This document shows positions 41,683 through 50,174 of a stretch of DNA of 64,000 bases, one piece after another. Source of the DNA: CAWACP01 sp963780655 (GTDB lineage Bacteria; Acidobacteriota; Terriglobia; Bryobacterales; Bryobacteraceae); contig CAWACP010000006.1 of the NCBI GenBank assembly GCA_963780655.1, positions 744,001-808,000 of the forward strand, read 5' to 3'. The notes under the pieces were generated by a model. That model ran no database searches and was not told where the DNA came from. It worked only from the letters and a program-made list of their open reading frames with translations. The translations under genes were made by a program, and so were the position numbers. Within the stretch, counting starts at the first letter, position 1. Each line of letters starts with the position of its first letter.

Positions 41683-42695
41683 GACATGTCCGGCCGAGGC
41701 TGATTCGCATTGCCGTGGCGATCGTGTTGACGCTGGCCACGGGCACCATCGGATTCACTCTCATCGAACACTGGCCCGTGTTCGACTCCTTCTACATGAC
41801 GCTGATCACCATCACCACCGTTGGTTATCAGGAAGTACACACGCTGTCGCAGGCGGGCCGCATCTTCAATTCGTTCATGATCTTTTTCGGCGTCACCACC
41901 ATGTTCTTTGCCATCGGCGGCATGACGCAAACCGTCATCGAGCTCGAGCTGAACCAGTATTTCGGAAAGCGGCGTATCAGAACGATGATCGAGAAATTAG
42001 AGAATCACTACATTGTGTGCGGGTATGGACGCGTGGGCCGGGGGGCCGCGGCGGCGCTGCAGCGCGCCGGAGCTGCTTTCGTCGTGGTTGACCGCAACGA
42101 CGAGCGCGTGGAACGGGCCATTCACGACGGCATGCTGGGCGTGCTGGCCGACGCCAACAGCGACGCAACTCTGCGCGATATCGGCATCATGAAGGCCGCC
42201 GGACTGATTGCCACGCTCTCGAGCGACGCCGATAACCTGTTTCTGGTGATCTCGGCGCGGACGCTGAACCCGGAGCTCAAGATCTCCACGCGGCTTGCCG
42301 AGGCCACGTCGGCGGACAAATTCCGGCGCGCCGGGGCCGATAACGTCTTCGCCCCTTACGACATTACCGGCAATCGCATGGCTGAGGCGCTGATTCGCCC
42401 GCACGTGTACCAGTTCATCGACTTCACCACCACGCCGAGCGACGTGGGCCTGAATGTCGCGCTGGAGCAGGTGATTGTGCCCGGCGCGAGCGAGCTGGTG
42501 GGACAGTCGCTGCGCGATCTGCAGTTGCGGCGCGAGCTCGGCGTCATCGTGCTGGCCATTCGCAAGCCTGACGGGAACATGTACTTCAACCCGCCGGCGG
42601 AGGCAGAGATTGCGGGCGGCGACTGCCTGATTGTCATGGGCGAGCAGGACAATCTGAAGAAGCTGGAGCGCGCCGTAACGGAGGAGAAGGCATGA
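41679..42695 (+). CDS. two-helix potassium channel with RCK domain
   Basis: The 338-residue protein has two membrane helices around a pore loop, TITTVGYQEVH at about 44-54, where the usual TVGYG is TVGYQ. The cytoplasmic RCK (TrkA-N) domain begins NHYIVCGYGRVGRGAAAAL at about 110, with the NAD-binding GYGRVG, followed by DADNLFLVIS-like text and a TrkA-C domain of about 250-335. This resembles MthK-type ligand-gated channels. The Q in the filter may change selectivity or conductance but occurs in some bacterial homologues. The start overlaps the phosphatase gene by four bases. Confidence 0.88.
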   Translation: MRHVRPRLIRIAVAIVLTLATGTIGFTLIEHWPVFDSFYMTLITITTVGYQEVHTLSQAGRIFNSFMIFFGVTTMFFAIGGMTQTVIELELNQYFGKRRIRTMIEKLENHYIVCGYGRVGRGAAAALQRAGAAFVVVDRNDERVERAIHDGMLGVLADANSDATLRDIGIMKAAGLIATLSSDADNLFLVISARTLNPELKISTRLAEATSADKFRRAGADNVFAPYDITGNRMAEALIRPHVYQFIDFTTTPSDVGLNVALEQVIVPGASELVGQSLRDLQLRRELGVIVLAIRKPDGNMYFNPPAEAEIAGGDCLIVMGEQDNLKKLERAVTEEKA

Positions 42696-42718
42696 AGAAT
42701 TCTATGCGCGGAGCAGTT

Positions 42719-42827
42719 GTGGGGCAGGCGCCTCGCCTGCGTGGGGACCCCGGCCCCGCCTGGACGGGTGAGATCGGCTGGGACCGGCCGGCCGAGGCGA
42801 CCGCCGCAGGCCGGGGGCCCGCCCCAC
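42719..42827. repeat. family B compound palindrome upstream of nnrDE
   Basis: It opens TTGTGGGGCAGGCG and closes CCGGGGGCCCGCCCCACAA, with inner GC-rich arms (CGCCTGCG and CCGCAGGC). It lies between the channel gene and nnrDE. The start of nnrDE follows after 22 bases, so the element may affect initiation. Confidence 0.7.
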
Positions 42828-42849
42828 AATGTCCAGACAAGGTCCTCCC

Positions 42850-44403
42850 ATGAAAATCCTTACCGCCGCCCAGATGCGCGAAGTGGACCGCCGCACGATA
42901 GAGGCGGGCATCCCCGGCATCGTCCTCATGGAGAACGCCGGCCATCGCGTGCTCGAGGCCATGGAGCGGAAGTTCGCTCCGCTCGCCGACCACCGCATCG
43001 CCGTCTTCTGCGGGAAGGGAAACAATGGCGGCGATGGCCTGGTGGTCGCGCGTCAGTTGCTCACCCGTGTCCGGCCGCGTGCTCTCCACGTGCTGCTCAT
43101 GGGCGGTCCGTCCGGGCTGAGCGGTGACGCCGAGGAGAACTATCGCATGTTCACGGCCGCCGGCGGATCCGTAGTGCAGGATCTTACTCCCGCAATGCGC
43201 GACGCCACCATCATCGTGGATGCGCTTCTCGGCACCGGCCTGAACGGCCCCGCGCGCGGCCGCTCGCTCGATCTGATCCACGCCATCAACACCGAGTTCC
43301 CGCGGGCGCAGGTGGTGGCCGTGGACTTGCCATCGGGCATGCAGAGCGATACCGGGAAACAGGAAGGCGAGTTCGCGAGGGCGGACCTCACGGTCACATT
43401 TACCGCGCCGAAGCCGTGTCATATTCTGGGCTCGTCCTGCTACGCGCTCGGCGAACTGGTTGTCGGCCAGATCGGCACGCCCGCATCACTCTATGAGGAC
43501 GACGATTCGGTGTGGCTGAACCTGTCCGGCCCCGAGTTGTTCCACCAGCTTTTTGCACCGCGGCCGCCTGACTCGAATAAAGGCATGTACGGCCATGTGC
43601 TGGTGGTGGCCGGCGCCAGAGGAAAGACCGGCGCTGCGGCAATGTCCGGGGTCGCGGCGCTACGGGCAGGCGCGGGCCTTTCCACAGTGGCCTCGGCCGA
43701 GTCGGCCATCCCGGTGATCGCCTCGTTTGCGCCGGAGCTCATGACCGAGCCGCTGCCGGAAACCAAAGCCGGCGCCATCTCGTCACGGGCCCTCGACGAC
43801 GACGCGGTGGGGCACGCCCTCTACCGCAAGACGGTACTCGCCTGCGGGCCCGGCCTCGGCGCCGATCCGGGAACTGTGCGGATCATCAAGCATCTTGCCG
43901 CCTGCGCCGAGATGCCCGCCGTGTTCGACGCCGACGCCCTCAACGGACTTGCCGGGCAGAGCTTCGGGACCGCGGGGCCAAGGGTACTTACGCCGCATCC
44001 CGGCGAGATGTCACGCCTGACCGGCCGCACCGTGGAGGAGATTCAGAACGACCGGGTCGGAATCGCCCGCGCGTTCGCCCAGGAGCAGAAGGTATGGCTG
44101 GTTCTCAAAGGCGACCGCACGGTGATTGCCGCTCCCGACGGGCGGGTCTGGATCAATCCGACCGGCTCACCCGCGCTCGCCACCGGCGGTACCGGCGACG
44201 TACTTACGGGATTGACCGCCGGCATGATAGCACAGAGCCCCGGCGATATCGGTGCAGCCATTCTCGCGGCCGTGTGGCTGCACGGCAGAGCGGGCGAGCT
44301 CGCCGCCGAGGACCTCGGAGAGAAGTCCGTGATGGCCACGGACCTTTTCACGTTCCTGCCCGAGGCAATGGAGGAGTGTGCGAGTTTTTCACACCGCCTC
44401 TGA
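42850..44403 (+). CDS. nnr: bifunctional NAD(P)HX epimerase and dehydratase
   Basis: The 517-residue protein repairs hydrated NADH and NADPH. The N-terminal epimerase of about 1-215 has LMENAGHRVLEAMERKF, CGKGNNGGDGLVVARQL and AVDLPSGMQSDTG. The C-terminal ADP-dependent dehydratase has VLVVAGARGKTGAAAMSGVA, LTPHPGEMSRLTG and SPALATGGTGDVLTGLTAGM (nucleotide site). The two activities are fused as usual in bacteria. ATG 42850 has AAGG seven bases upstream and begins the conserved KILTAAQMREVD; an ATG 21 bases upstream is disfavoured because it lies in the repeat border. It overlaps tsaE by 26 bases. Confidence 0.93.
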   Translation: MKILTAAQMREVDRRTIEAGIPGIVLMENAGHRVLEAMERKFAPLADHRIAVFCGKGNNGGDGLVVARQLLTRVRPRALHVLLMGGPSGLSGDAEENYRMFTAAGGSVVQDLTPAMRDATIIVDALLGTGLNGPARGRSLDLIHAINTEFPRAQVVAVDLPSGMQSDTGKQEGEFARADLTVTFTAPKPCHILGSSCYALGELVVGQIGTPASLYEDDDSVWLNLSGPELFHQLFAPRPPDSNKGMYGHVLVVAGARGKTGAAAMSGVAALRAGAGLSTVASAESAIPVIASFAPELMTEPLPETKAGAISSRALDDDAVGHALYRKTVLACGPGLGADPGTVRIIKHLAACAEMPAVFDADALNGLAGQSFGTAGPRVLTPHPGEMSRLTGRTVEEIQNDRVGIARAFAQEQKVWLVLKGDRTVIAAPDGRVWINPTGSPALATGGTGDVLTGLTAGMIAQSPGDIGAAILAAVWLHGRAGELAAEDLGEKSVMATDLFTFLPEAMEECASFSHRL

Positions 44404-44806
44404 GGAGGAGACGATCAGCCTCGGGGAGCAGTTGGCCGCCGAGCTTCCGAGCAAGGCGGTAGTGCTGCTGATCGGCAATCTTGGCGCGGGCAAGACAACG
44501 CTGGCGAAGGGCATCGTTCGCGGACTCGGCGCCGCCAGCGCGGAGGAGGTCTCCAGCCCCACCTTCACCCTGATTCATGAATACGGCGACCGCGTCTATC
44601 ACATCGACCTCTATCGGCTGGACACCGCCGCGCAGGTACTTACCCTCGGGTTGGACGAGATCTTCGATCGCCATGCCGTGGCGCTGATCGAATGGGGCGA
44701 GCGCTTCCCTGCTCTGCTGCCCCCCGACCGTGTCGAGATCAGACTCGAGGCCGACGGAGACGACAGCCGCCGCATCGAGGTACAAACGCTCACAAGTGAG
44801 CCGTGA
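44378..44806 (+). CDS. tsaE: tRNA threonylcarbamoyladenosine ATPase TsaE
   Basis: The 142-residue protein has the Walker A motif GNLGAGKTTLAKG at 33-45, then SSPTFTLIHEYG, the acidic motif YHIDLYRLD and LIEWGERFP. TsaE works with TsaB and TsaD to make t6A37 in ANN-decoding tRNAs, an essential modification. The GTG start at 44378 lies 26 bases inside nnrDE, a common gene order. The last residues TSEP and the TGA stop (44804-44806) belong to a partial family E repeat. tsaB is not in the window. Confidence 0.93.
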   Translation: MRVFHTASEEETISLGEQLAAELPSKAVVLLIGNLGAGKTTLAKGIVRGLGAASAEEVSSPTFTLIHEYGDRVYHIDLYRLDTAAQVLTLGLDEIFDRHAVALIEWGERFPALLPPDRVEIRLEADGDDSRRIEVQTLTSEP

Positions 44807-44811
44807 CCCCC

Positions 44812-44894
44812 GTGGGGCAGACGATCGGTTTATGTCGTCTGCCTGTTCGAGTGCCCGGGCATGGCAGACGACAAAACACGATCGTCTGCCCCAC
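44812..44894. repeat. family D palindromic repeat
   Basis: GTGGGGCAGACGATCGG at one end and CCGATCGTCTGCCCCAC-type sequence at the other pair over about 17 bases, and GTCGTCTGCC pairs with GGCAGACGAC inside. Near-identical copies are at 59172 and 63525. It begins six bases after tsaE and may terminate it. Confidence 0.85.
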
Positions 44895-44948
44895 GGGGAG
44901 GCGAACCTCCATTTTCCAGGGAATCGTTACGAAACTTTATCAGTCGCT

Positions 44949-44978
44949 GGAATCGCCCGAGCGACCCATCCGTCTAAT
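44949..44978 (+). promoter_or_regulatory. possible ECF-type promoter GGAATC-N16-CGTCTAAT
   Basis: GGAATC at 44949-44954 and CGTCTAAT at 44971-44978 are 16 bases apart, like the sigma-E group (GGAAC-N16-GTCTAA). It lies about 100 bases before the GH2 pseudogene start. No other ORF with a known family follows, so it may control the GH2 gene. The ECF sigma factor at 18353 is a candidate user. Confidence 0.35.
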
Positions 44979-45075
44979 GGCCAGAGGGACAAAAACCGAT
45001 TGAAAAGAAGAAGCGGCTGTGAGACTCTTGGGTTTCACATCCGACTTCCATTAGTAGCCGCAAGGGAGCCGTCCC

Positions 45076-46881
45076 ATGTCTGCCGTTTTGCGAAGCCTGC
45101 CGCAGATACTCTCTACTCGCCCATAGCGGCGCGATCCCGCGTCCCGAGCACCCCGAACCGCAGTTCCAGCGGGCCGAGTGGCTGAACCTGAACGGCTGGT
45201 GGGGGTTCGAGTTCGATGGCGAGAACCGCGGCCTGGCAGAGCAATGGAGCCGGGAACGGCCCGCATTCTCCCGGGACATCCTTGTACCTTTTTGTTTCGA
45301 GAGCGAGAAGAGCGGCGTCCACGAAACCGGCTTCCATCCGGTGGTTTGGTACCGGCGCAGCTTCACCATTCCGGCGGCCTGGGCAGGCCGACGCCTGTTG
45401 CTGCACTTCGGCGCCATCGATTACCGGTGCAATGTCTGGGTGAACGGCAAGCCGGCGGGCGAGCACGAGGGTGGGCATACGCCCTTCCGATTCGACATCA
45501 CCGATCTTCTGGAGCAGCGCGAGAACGTGGTGACCGTCCGGGTGGTGGATCCTCCCGAGGACAGGTACATTCCCCGCGGCAAGCAGCACTGGAAGGAAGA
45601 GTCGGAGAGCATCTTTTATACCCGCACCACCGGCATCTGGCAGACCGTCTGGCTGGAGCCGGTTGGCCGGAGTTACGTGGATCGGGTCCGCACGGACGCC
45701 ACTCTGGAAGGATCCGTCACGTTCACCGCAAACGTGATGCACCCGACGCCGGACCTGCGCTTCGTGGCGCGCGTAAGCTTCGAAGGCCGCGAGGTGGCGA
45801 CGAGCATGGCGCCGGTGGACGGCGCGAACGCGATGGCTGCCGTTTCGATTCGCGACCCGAAATGGTGGTCGCCGGAATCGCCGGACCTGTATGACGTGAC
45901 CATCGAACTGCGCGACGGCGACGAAGCGATCGACCGCGCCGAGACGTACTTCGGCATCCGCTCGGTTTCAACCGCGTGCGGACGAGTGATTCTGAACGGC
46001 GCGCCTGTTTATCTGAAGATGGTTCTCGACCAGGGTTACTGGCCGGACACGCTCCTGACGCCGCCTTCGGACGAAGCGATTCGGTTCGACATTGAAGCCG
46101 CCAAATCCATGGGCTTCAACGGCGTCCGCAAGCACCAGAAGGTTGAAGACCCGCGCTTTCTCTACTGGGCCGACAAAATGGGCCTGCTGGTTTCGGCCGA
46201 GATGGCCAACGCCTATATGTTCGACGCCGGCTCGGTGATGCGGGTCACGCGTGAGTGGATGGACGCCATAGCCCGCGACTTCAATCATCCGTCGATCATC
46301 ATCTGGGTTCCGCTGAACGAAAGCTGGGGGATTCCCGATGCGCGCGACCCGCGGCAGCAGGCGCATCTGCGGGCCATGTACCATCTGACGCGCTCGCTCG
46401 ACAACACGCGTCTGGTGATCGATAACGACGGCTGGGAGCACACCGAGTGCACCGACCTGTTCGCCGTCCACGACTATTCGCACGACGGCGGCGTGTTCCT
46501 CGAGCGCTTTCGCGATCTGCTCGACGGCCGCATTCCTTCACCCTGCCAGGGGAAGATGTACCTTTGCCCCGGCAATCAGTACAACGGATCGCCTGTGTAC
46601 CTCTCTGAATTCGGCGGCATCTCGTATGAACACACCGAAGATGCGCCGGCCGTGCCGGATAACTCGTGGGGATACGAAGGAATCGAGCCGACCGCCGAAT
46701 CCACGCTGGCGCGGATGCGCGGACTATATGAGGCGATCGCAAAGATGCCGAAGATCACGGGCCTCTGCTACACGCAACTTACAGACGTGGAGCAGGAGAT
46801 AAACGGACTTGATGACTTACGATCGTAAGTTGAAGTTCCAGCCTCAAGGATATTCGAGCGATTAACGCTTTGCTGCGGTAG
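45076..46881 (+). pseudogene. glycoside hydrolase family 2 gene broken by three frameshifts
   Basis: The core frame (about 45021-46828) reads IPRPEHPEPQFQRAEW, LNLNGWWGFEFD, then VWYRRSFTIPAAW and the TIM barrel with NESWG (acid/base) and LSEFGGISYE (nucleophile), a GH2 beta-glucuronidase/galactosidase-like enzyme. That frame has no ATG, GTG or TTG before 45341. ATG 45076, with AAGGGAG seven bases upstream, begins MSAVLRSLPQILS in another frame. Adding one CT to CTCTCT at 45109-45114 would continue it into LLAHSGAIPRPE, a normal signal peptide. At the 3' end, one-base shifts near 46811 and 46849 would give GLMTYDRKLKFQPQ and then DIRAINALLR with stop 46881, as in relatives. Either decay or sequence error. 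Confidence 0.8.
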
Positions 46882-46959
46882 TGCTTTGCAGGCTACTAAA
46901 GGCGCGGCTCAGAACTGGTGTAGTAGCCGCGACGCAGGCGTTTCGCCAGCACCCATCCC

Positions 46960-47511
46960 TTACCGATACCAGTCGTGCTCGTGATGGTAGTGGTAACCAC
47001 CCTGATCGTAGCCGGGGTCGTTCCAGCCGACCACGTGCAGCGGTTCCTGCAACTGGAACCTCAGGATAGCCCCCGCGGGCACGGAGATGTGATCTCCCCT
47101 GGCTTCCACATTCTCGCCGTTGGCGCCCTCCACGGCGCCTACGATTGCTCCAACCAGACCGGAACCCTGATCGTAGTCGTTGCGGTGCAGATTGAATTGC
47201 GGGCCAGAGGTATCCATCGCGTACCGCTGGCCATTCACCGTCACCGATTCCAGATCCAGCGTGAACTGGTCGGGACCGATCTGTCGAACGATCAGCTCAG
47301 CAGGGGATCCTGCCGGGATAGCGATGTCACCATCGCGCGCGCGGACTTCGCGAGCAACATGCCCCGAGTAAATTCTTCCCCGATCCCAGCGATTGACACG
47401 GATGTCCTGATCCGGCCGGACCGGGACCACCGCTCCGGGCGGAATCGTATCGGCCAGAACCAACGCCTGCATGCCTAACATTGCGACAGGCAATGCCCAT
47501 ACGAGTTTCAT
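46960..47511 (-). CDS. exported His-rich-tail protein, paralogue of 7875-8513
   Basis: The 183-residue protein has GGAGGG seven bases before ATG 47511 and a signal peptide (KLVWALPVAMLGMQALVLA). The domain PPGAVVPVRPDQDIRVNRW to VTVNGQRYAMDT matches the domain at 7875, including PAGSPAELIVRQ versus PAGSNAELLVRD. The glycine region is short (GSGLVGAIVGAVEGANG). The tail GGYHYHHEHDWYR is richer in His, so metal binding is possible. A role in the envelope is inferred from the signal peptide only. The GH2 pseudogene is convergent on its 3' side. Confidence 0.65.
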   Translation of the reverse strand: MKLVWALPVAMLGMQALVLADTIPPGAVVPVRPDQDIRVNRWDRGRIYSGHVAREVRARDGDIAIPAGSPAELIVRQIGPDQFTLDLESVTVNGQRYAMDTSGPQFNLHRNDYDQGSGLVGAIVGAVEGANGENVEARGDHISVPAGAILRFQLQEPLHVVGWNDPGYDQGGYHYHHEHDWYR

Positions 47512-47612
47512 TGTATTTCCCTCCTGGGCGTAATCCGAGCAATCCCGGCGCCGCTCACGCGTTACTCGCTCGTTAACGTGGCCCGCTCCCTATAATCAGA
47601 AAAGCGCTTTGC

Positions 47613-48359
47613 ATGAAGATCTCGGCCGCCATCATCACCCTGAATGAGCAACGGAAGCTGCCGCGCGCGATCGAGAGCCTGCGCTGCTGCGACGAGATCG
47701 TCGTGCTCGACAGCGGCTCCACCGACCGAACCGTGGAAGTAGCGGAGAAACTGGGCGCGCGCGTCATCGAGACCGGCTGGCATGGCTTTGCCGCGCAGAA
47801 GAACATGGCCGCCCAGGAATGTTCCAACGATTGGGTGCTTTCTCTGGATGCCGACGAGGCTCTCAGCGAGGCGCTGGAAGGCGAGATCTGGCAGATCAAA
47901 AAGAACGGCCCGAAGTTCGACGCATACACCATGCCGCGTCTGGCGCAATACCTCGGCCGCTGGATTCTGCACTCCGGGTGGTATCCCGACCGCAAAATTC
48001 GCCTGTTCGACCGGCGGCTCGCTCACTGGAACGGCGGCTATGTCCACGAATCGGTTGCCGTGGACGGCCGCATCGGTCATCTGCAGTCCAACATTCTGCA
48101 CTACACCTTCGATTCCTTGTCCGAGCATCTGCGCACCATGGACCGGTATACCACGCTCGCGGCCGAGCAACTCATCGCGCAAAAAGCGCGCGTCGGCTGG
48201 ACGCAGCTGCTGCTCGATCCTGCCTGGACCTTCTTTCGTACGTTTGTGCTCCAGCGCGGATTTCTGGACGGCGTGGAAGGTCTCTCGATTGCCTGGATGG
48301 CTTCCGTGTACAACTTTCTGAAATATGCCAAGGTGAGGTATATGCGGCCCAATGGGTGA
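47613..48359 (+). CDS. family 2 glycosyltransferase (WaaE/KdtX-like)
   Basis: The 248-residue protein starts with the GT2 fold, KISAAIITLNEQRKLPRAIE, then VLDSGSTDRTVEVAEKLGA (nucleotide-sugar site) and LSLDADEALSEALEGEI with the DAD-like metal motif. KIRLFDRRLAHWNGGYVHES is characteristic of the WaaE/KdtX group that glycosylates lipopolysaccharide core. The C-terminus has a hydrophobic segment (FFRTFVLQRGFLDGVEGLSI) for membrane attachment. The next gene begins eight bases before its stop, so it is the first gene in a four-gene overlapping chain. Confidence 0.88.
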   Translation: MKISAAIITLNEQRKLPRAIESLRCCDEIVVLDSGSTDRTVEVAEKLGARVIETGWHGFAAQKNMAAQECSNDWVLSLDADEALSEALEGEIWQIKKNGPKFDAYTMPRLAQYLGRWILHSGWYPDRKIRLFDRRLAHWNGGYVHESVAVDGRIGHLQSNILHYTFDSLSEHLRTMDRYTTLAAEQLIAQKARVGWTQLLLDPAWTFFRTFVLQRGFLDGVEGLSIAWMASVYNFLKYAKVRYMRPNG

Positions 48360-49365
48360 GGAATTCGCGCCAAATGGAGCGTCGGTGACTTGCGGCTCCG
48401 GGGGCGCCATGCCGCTGGAACCCGCGAGCGATGGGGAGGACCGCCGCCTGCGAATCCTGCACGTCGATTCGGGACAGGCGATGCGGGGAAGCCAGCGGCA
48501 GACGCTCGCGCTGATGAGGCGTCTGGCGGCGCTCGGACATCAGCAGACTCTGCTGACGCCCGCCGGATCGGAGCTGCACCAGACCGCTTGCGCCGAGGCT
48601 CTGGACGCGAGGCCTCTGTCCGTTCCGGCAGTGGTGCGCTTCAGCCGGGAGGTTGACGTAATTCACGCGCACGACGCGCACGCGCACAGCGTCGCATCGG
48701 CGGCGGGACGCGCTCCGGTGGTGGTTTCACGGCGCATCGGAGAGCCAGTCCGGCGCGGTCCGGCATCGCGCTGGAAATACCGGCGCGCGGCGCACTTCAT
48801 TGCCGTGTCGCATTACGTGGAGCGAACGCTGGTGGACGCCGGCATCCTGCCCGAACGCATCTCGGTGGTCTACGATGGCGTGGATCCCGTGCCGATACCT
48901 TACAACGCGCAGGCCCGGGAGGCGCTTGCCCTCGACACGGCGCGCTCGGCGAAGGCGAAGCGGATCATTGAACAGGCCGCGCAACTCGCCGGCATTCCCG
49001 TCCGCTTTTCCGACGACCTGCAGGCCACCCTGCCCGAAGCGAGGCTGTTCGTCTACATCACCGAGGGCGAGGGCCTGGGCCTGCCCATCCTGACCGCGAT
49101 GGCGAACGGAGTGCCGGTGGTGGCCAGCCGCGTGGGCGGCGTACCCGAAGCGATCGCCGACGGATACACCGGCATCCTCACCAGCAACGATCCGGAATCG
49201 GTGGCCACCGCCATGGCGCGCGTGTACTCCAATGAGCCGCTCGCCCGCGAGCTCAGTGAGAACGGCCGGCGCAGCGTCGCCGAGCGCTTCACCGTGGAGG
49301 GGATGGCCGCCGGAACGTTGGCGGCTTACGATACGGCGCTCTCTCCGCAGAGGACCGTTGCTTGA
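48352..49365 (+). CDS. family 4 glycosyltransferase with short C-domain
   Basis: The 337-residue protein has the GT4 N-domain (RILHVDSGQAMRGSQRQTLA, VDVIHAHDAHAHSVASAAGR, FIAVSHYVERTLVDAGILPE) and the C-terminal donor motif EGEGLGLPILTAMANGVPVV plus ASRVGGVPEAIADGYTGIL. The region between YDGVDPVPIP and PEARLFVYI is only about 50 residues, whereas typical GT4 proteins have around 100, including a GRL/EKG segment missing here. Activity may be altered. ATG 48352 overlaps the preceding gene by eight bases; ATG 48409 is an alternative. It probably extends a surface glycan with the GT2 partner. Confidence 0.8.
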   Translation: MGEEFAPNGASVTCGSGGAMPLEPASDGEDRRLRILHVDSGQAMRGSQRQTLALMRRLAALGHQQTLLTPAGSELHQTACAEALDARPLSVPAVVRFSREVDVIHAHDAHAHSVASAAGRAPVVVSRRIGEPVRRGPASRWKYRRAAHFIAVSHYVERTLVDAGILPERISVVYDGVDPVPIPYNAQAREALALDTARSAKAKRIIEQAAQLAGIPVRFSDDLQATLPEARLFVYITEGEGLGLPILTAMANGVPVVASRVGGVPEAIADGYTGILTSNDPESVATAMARVYSNEPLARELSENGRRSVAERFTVEGMAAGTLAAYDTALSPQRTVA

Positions 49366-50174
49366 CGGAGATCGTCCTTGCCGCCCTGGCCGGGCTCATC
49401 ATTGGGAGCTTTCTCAATGTCTGCATCTTTCGACTGCCGCGCGATCTCTCCGTGGTGCGTCCATCGCGATCGTTCTGCCCATCGTGTGAGAAAACCATCG
49501 CCTGGTACGACAACATCCCGCTGCTCAGCTACGTTCTTCTTCGCGGACGCTGCCGGCATTGCAGCGAGCGCATATCGGCGCGTTATCCGATCGTGGAAGG
49601 TCTCACCGCCGCGGCCTTTGCCGGCGCCGTGGCCATGCTCGGGCCGACGCCGCAAGCGCTGAAGCTGTGCCTGTTCAGCGCAATCATGATCGCGCTCGTC
49701 ATCACCGATTTCGAGACGCTGATTCTGCCCGATGAGTTGACGCTCGGCGGACTGGCTCTCGGTCTCCTGCTCGCCTGGTTCATTCCCATCCGGCACGGCC
49801 TGGCGCAGCTCTTCGTCCGCGACGTGCGCGCGGCATCGCTGGTGGAAGCGATCGCGGCGGCAGGCATCAGCGCGGGCGCTCTGGCGCTGCTGCGATTCGT
49901 TTATGAGAAGGTGCGGCATCGCGAAGGAATGGGTCTGGGCGACGTCAAGCTGGTGGCGATGATCGGCGCGTTCTTCGGCGTGCAGGGCGTGCTGATGACG
50001 CTCATGGCCGGGTCCATTCTCGGCGCCGTGATCGGGGTCGCGTTTGTCCTGATCGCGCGTAAAGACGCCGCCACCTACGAACTGCCGTATGGCAGCTTCA
50101 TCGGCATTGCCGCAATTGCCGTCGCATTCCTGGGCAATCCATTGTTCGGTTGGTACGGCCGGCTCGGTGGCTGA
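49362..50174 (+). CDS. pilD: type IV prepilin peptidase/methylase
   Basis: The 270-residue membrane protein cleaves and N-methylates prepilins. It has two zinc-binding Cys pairs (C39/C42 in FCPSC and C64/C67 in CRHC), the first catalytic Asp in ITDFETLILPDE (Asp116), the second in GMGLGDVKL (Asp194), and about eight membrane helices. All hallmark residues are present, so the full bifunctional form is expected. The start TTG 49362 overlaps the GT4 stop by four bases. Pilus or type II secretion genes are not in the window, so its substrates lie elsewhere. Confidence 0.93.
   Translation: MTEIVLAALAGLIIGSFLNVCIFRLPRDLSVVRPSRSFCPSCEKTIAWYDNIPLLSYVLLRGRCRHCSERISARYPIVEGLTAAAFAGAVAMLGPTPQALKLCLFSAIMIALVITDFETLILPDELTLGGLALGLLLAWFIPIRHGLAQLFVRDVRAASLVEAIAAAGISAGALALLRFVYEKVRHREGMGLGDVKLVAMIGAFFGVQGVLMTLMAGSILGAVIGVAFVLIARKDAATYELPYGSFIGIAAIAVAFLGNPLFGWYGRLGG

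Noticed and set aside
45021..45340. Treating the GH2 gene as starting at GTG 45341
   Set aside because: This would delete the conserved N-terminal sandwich residues (PRPEHPEPQFQRAEWLNLNG) that are clearly encoded upstream in the same frame.
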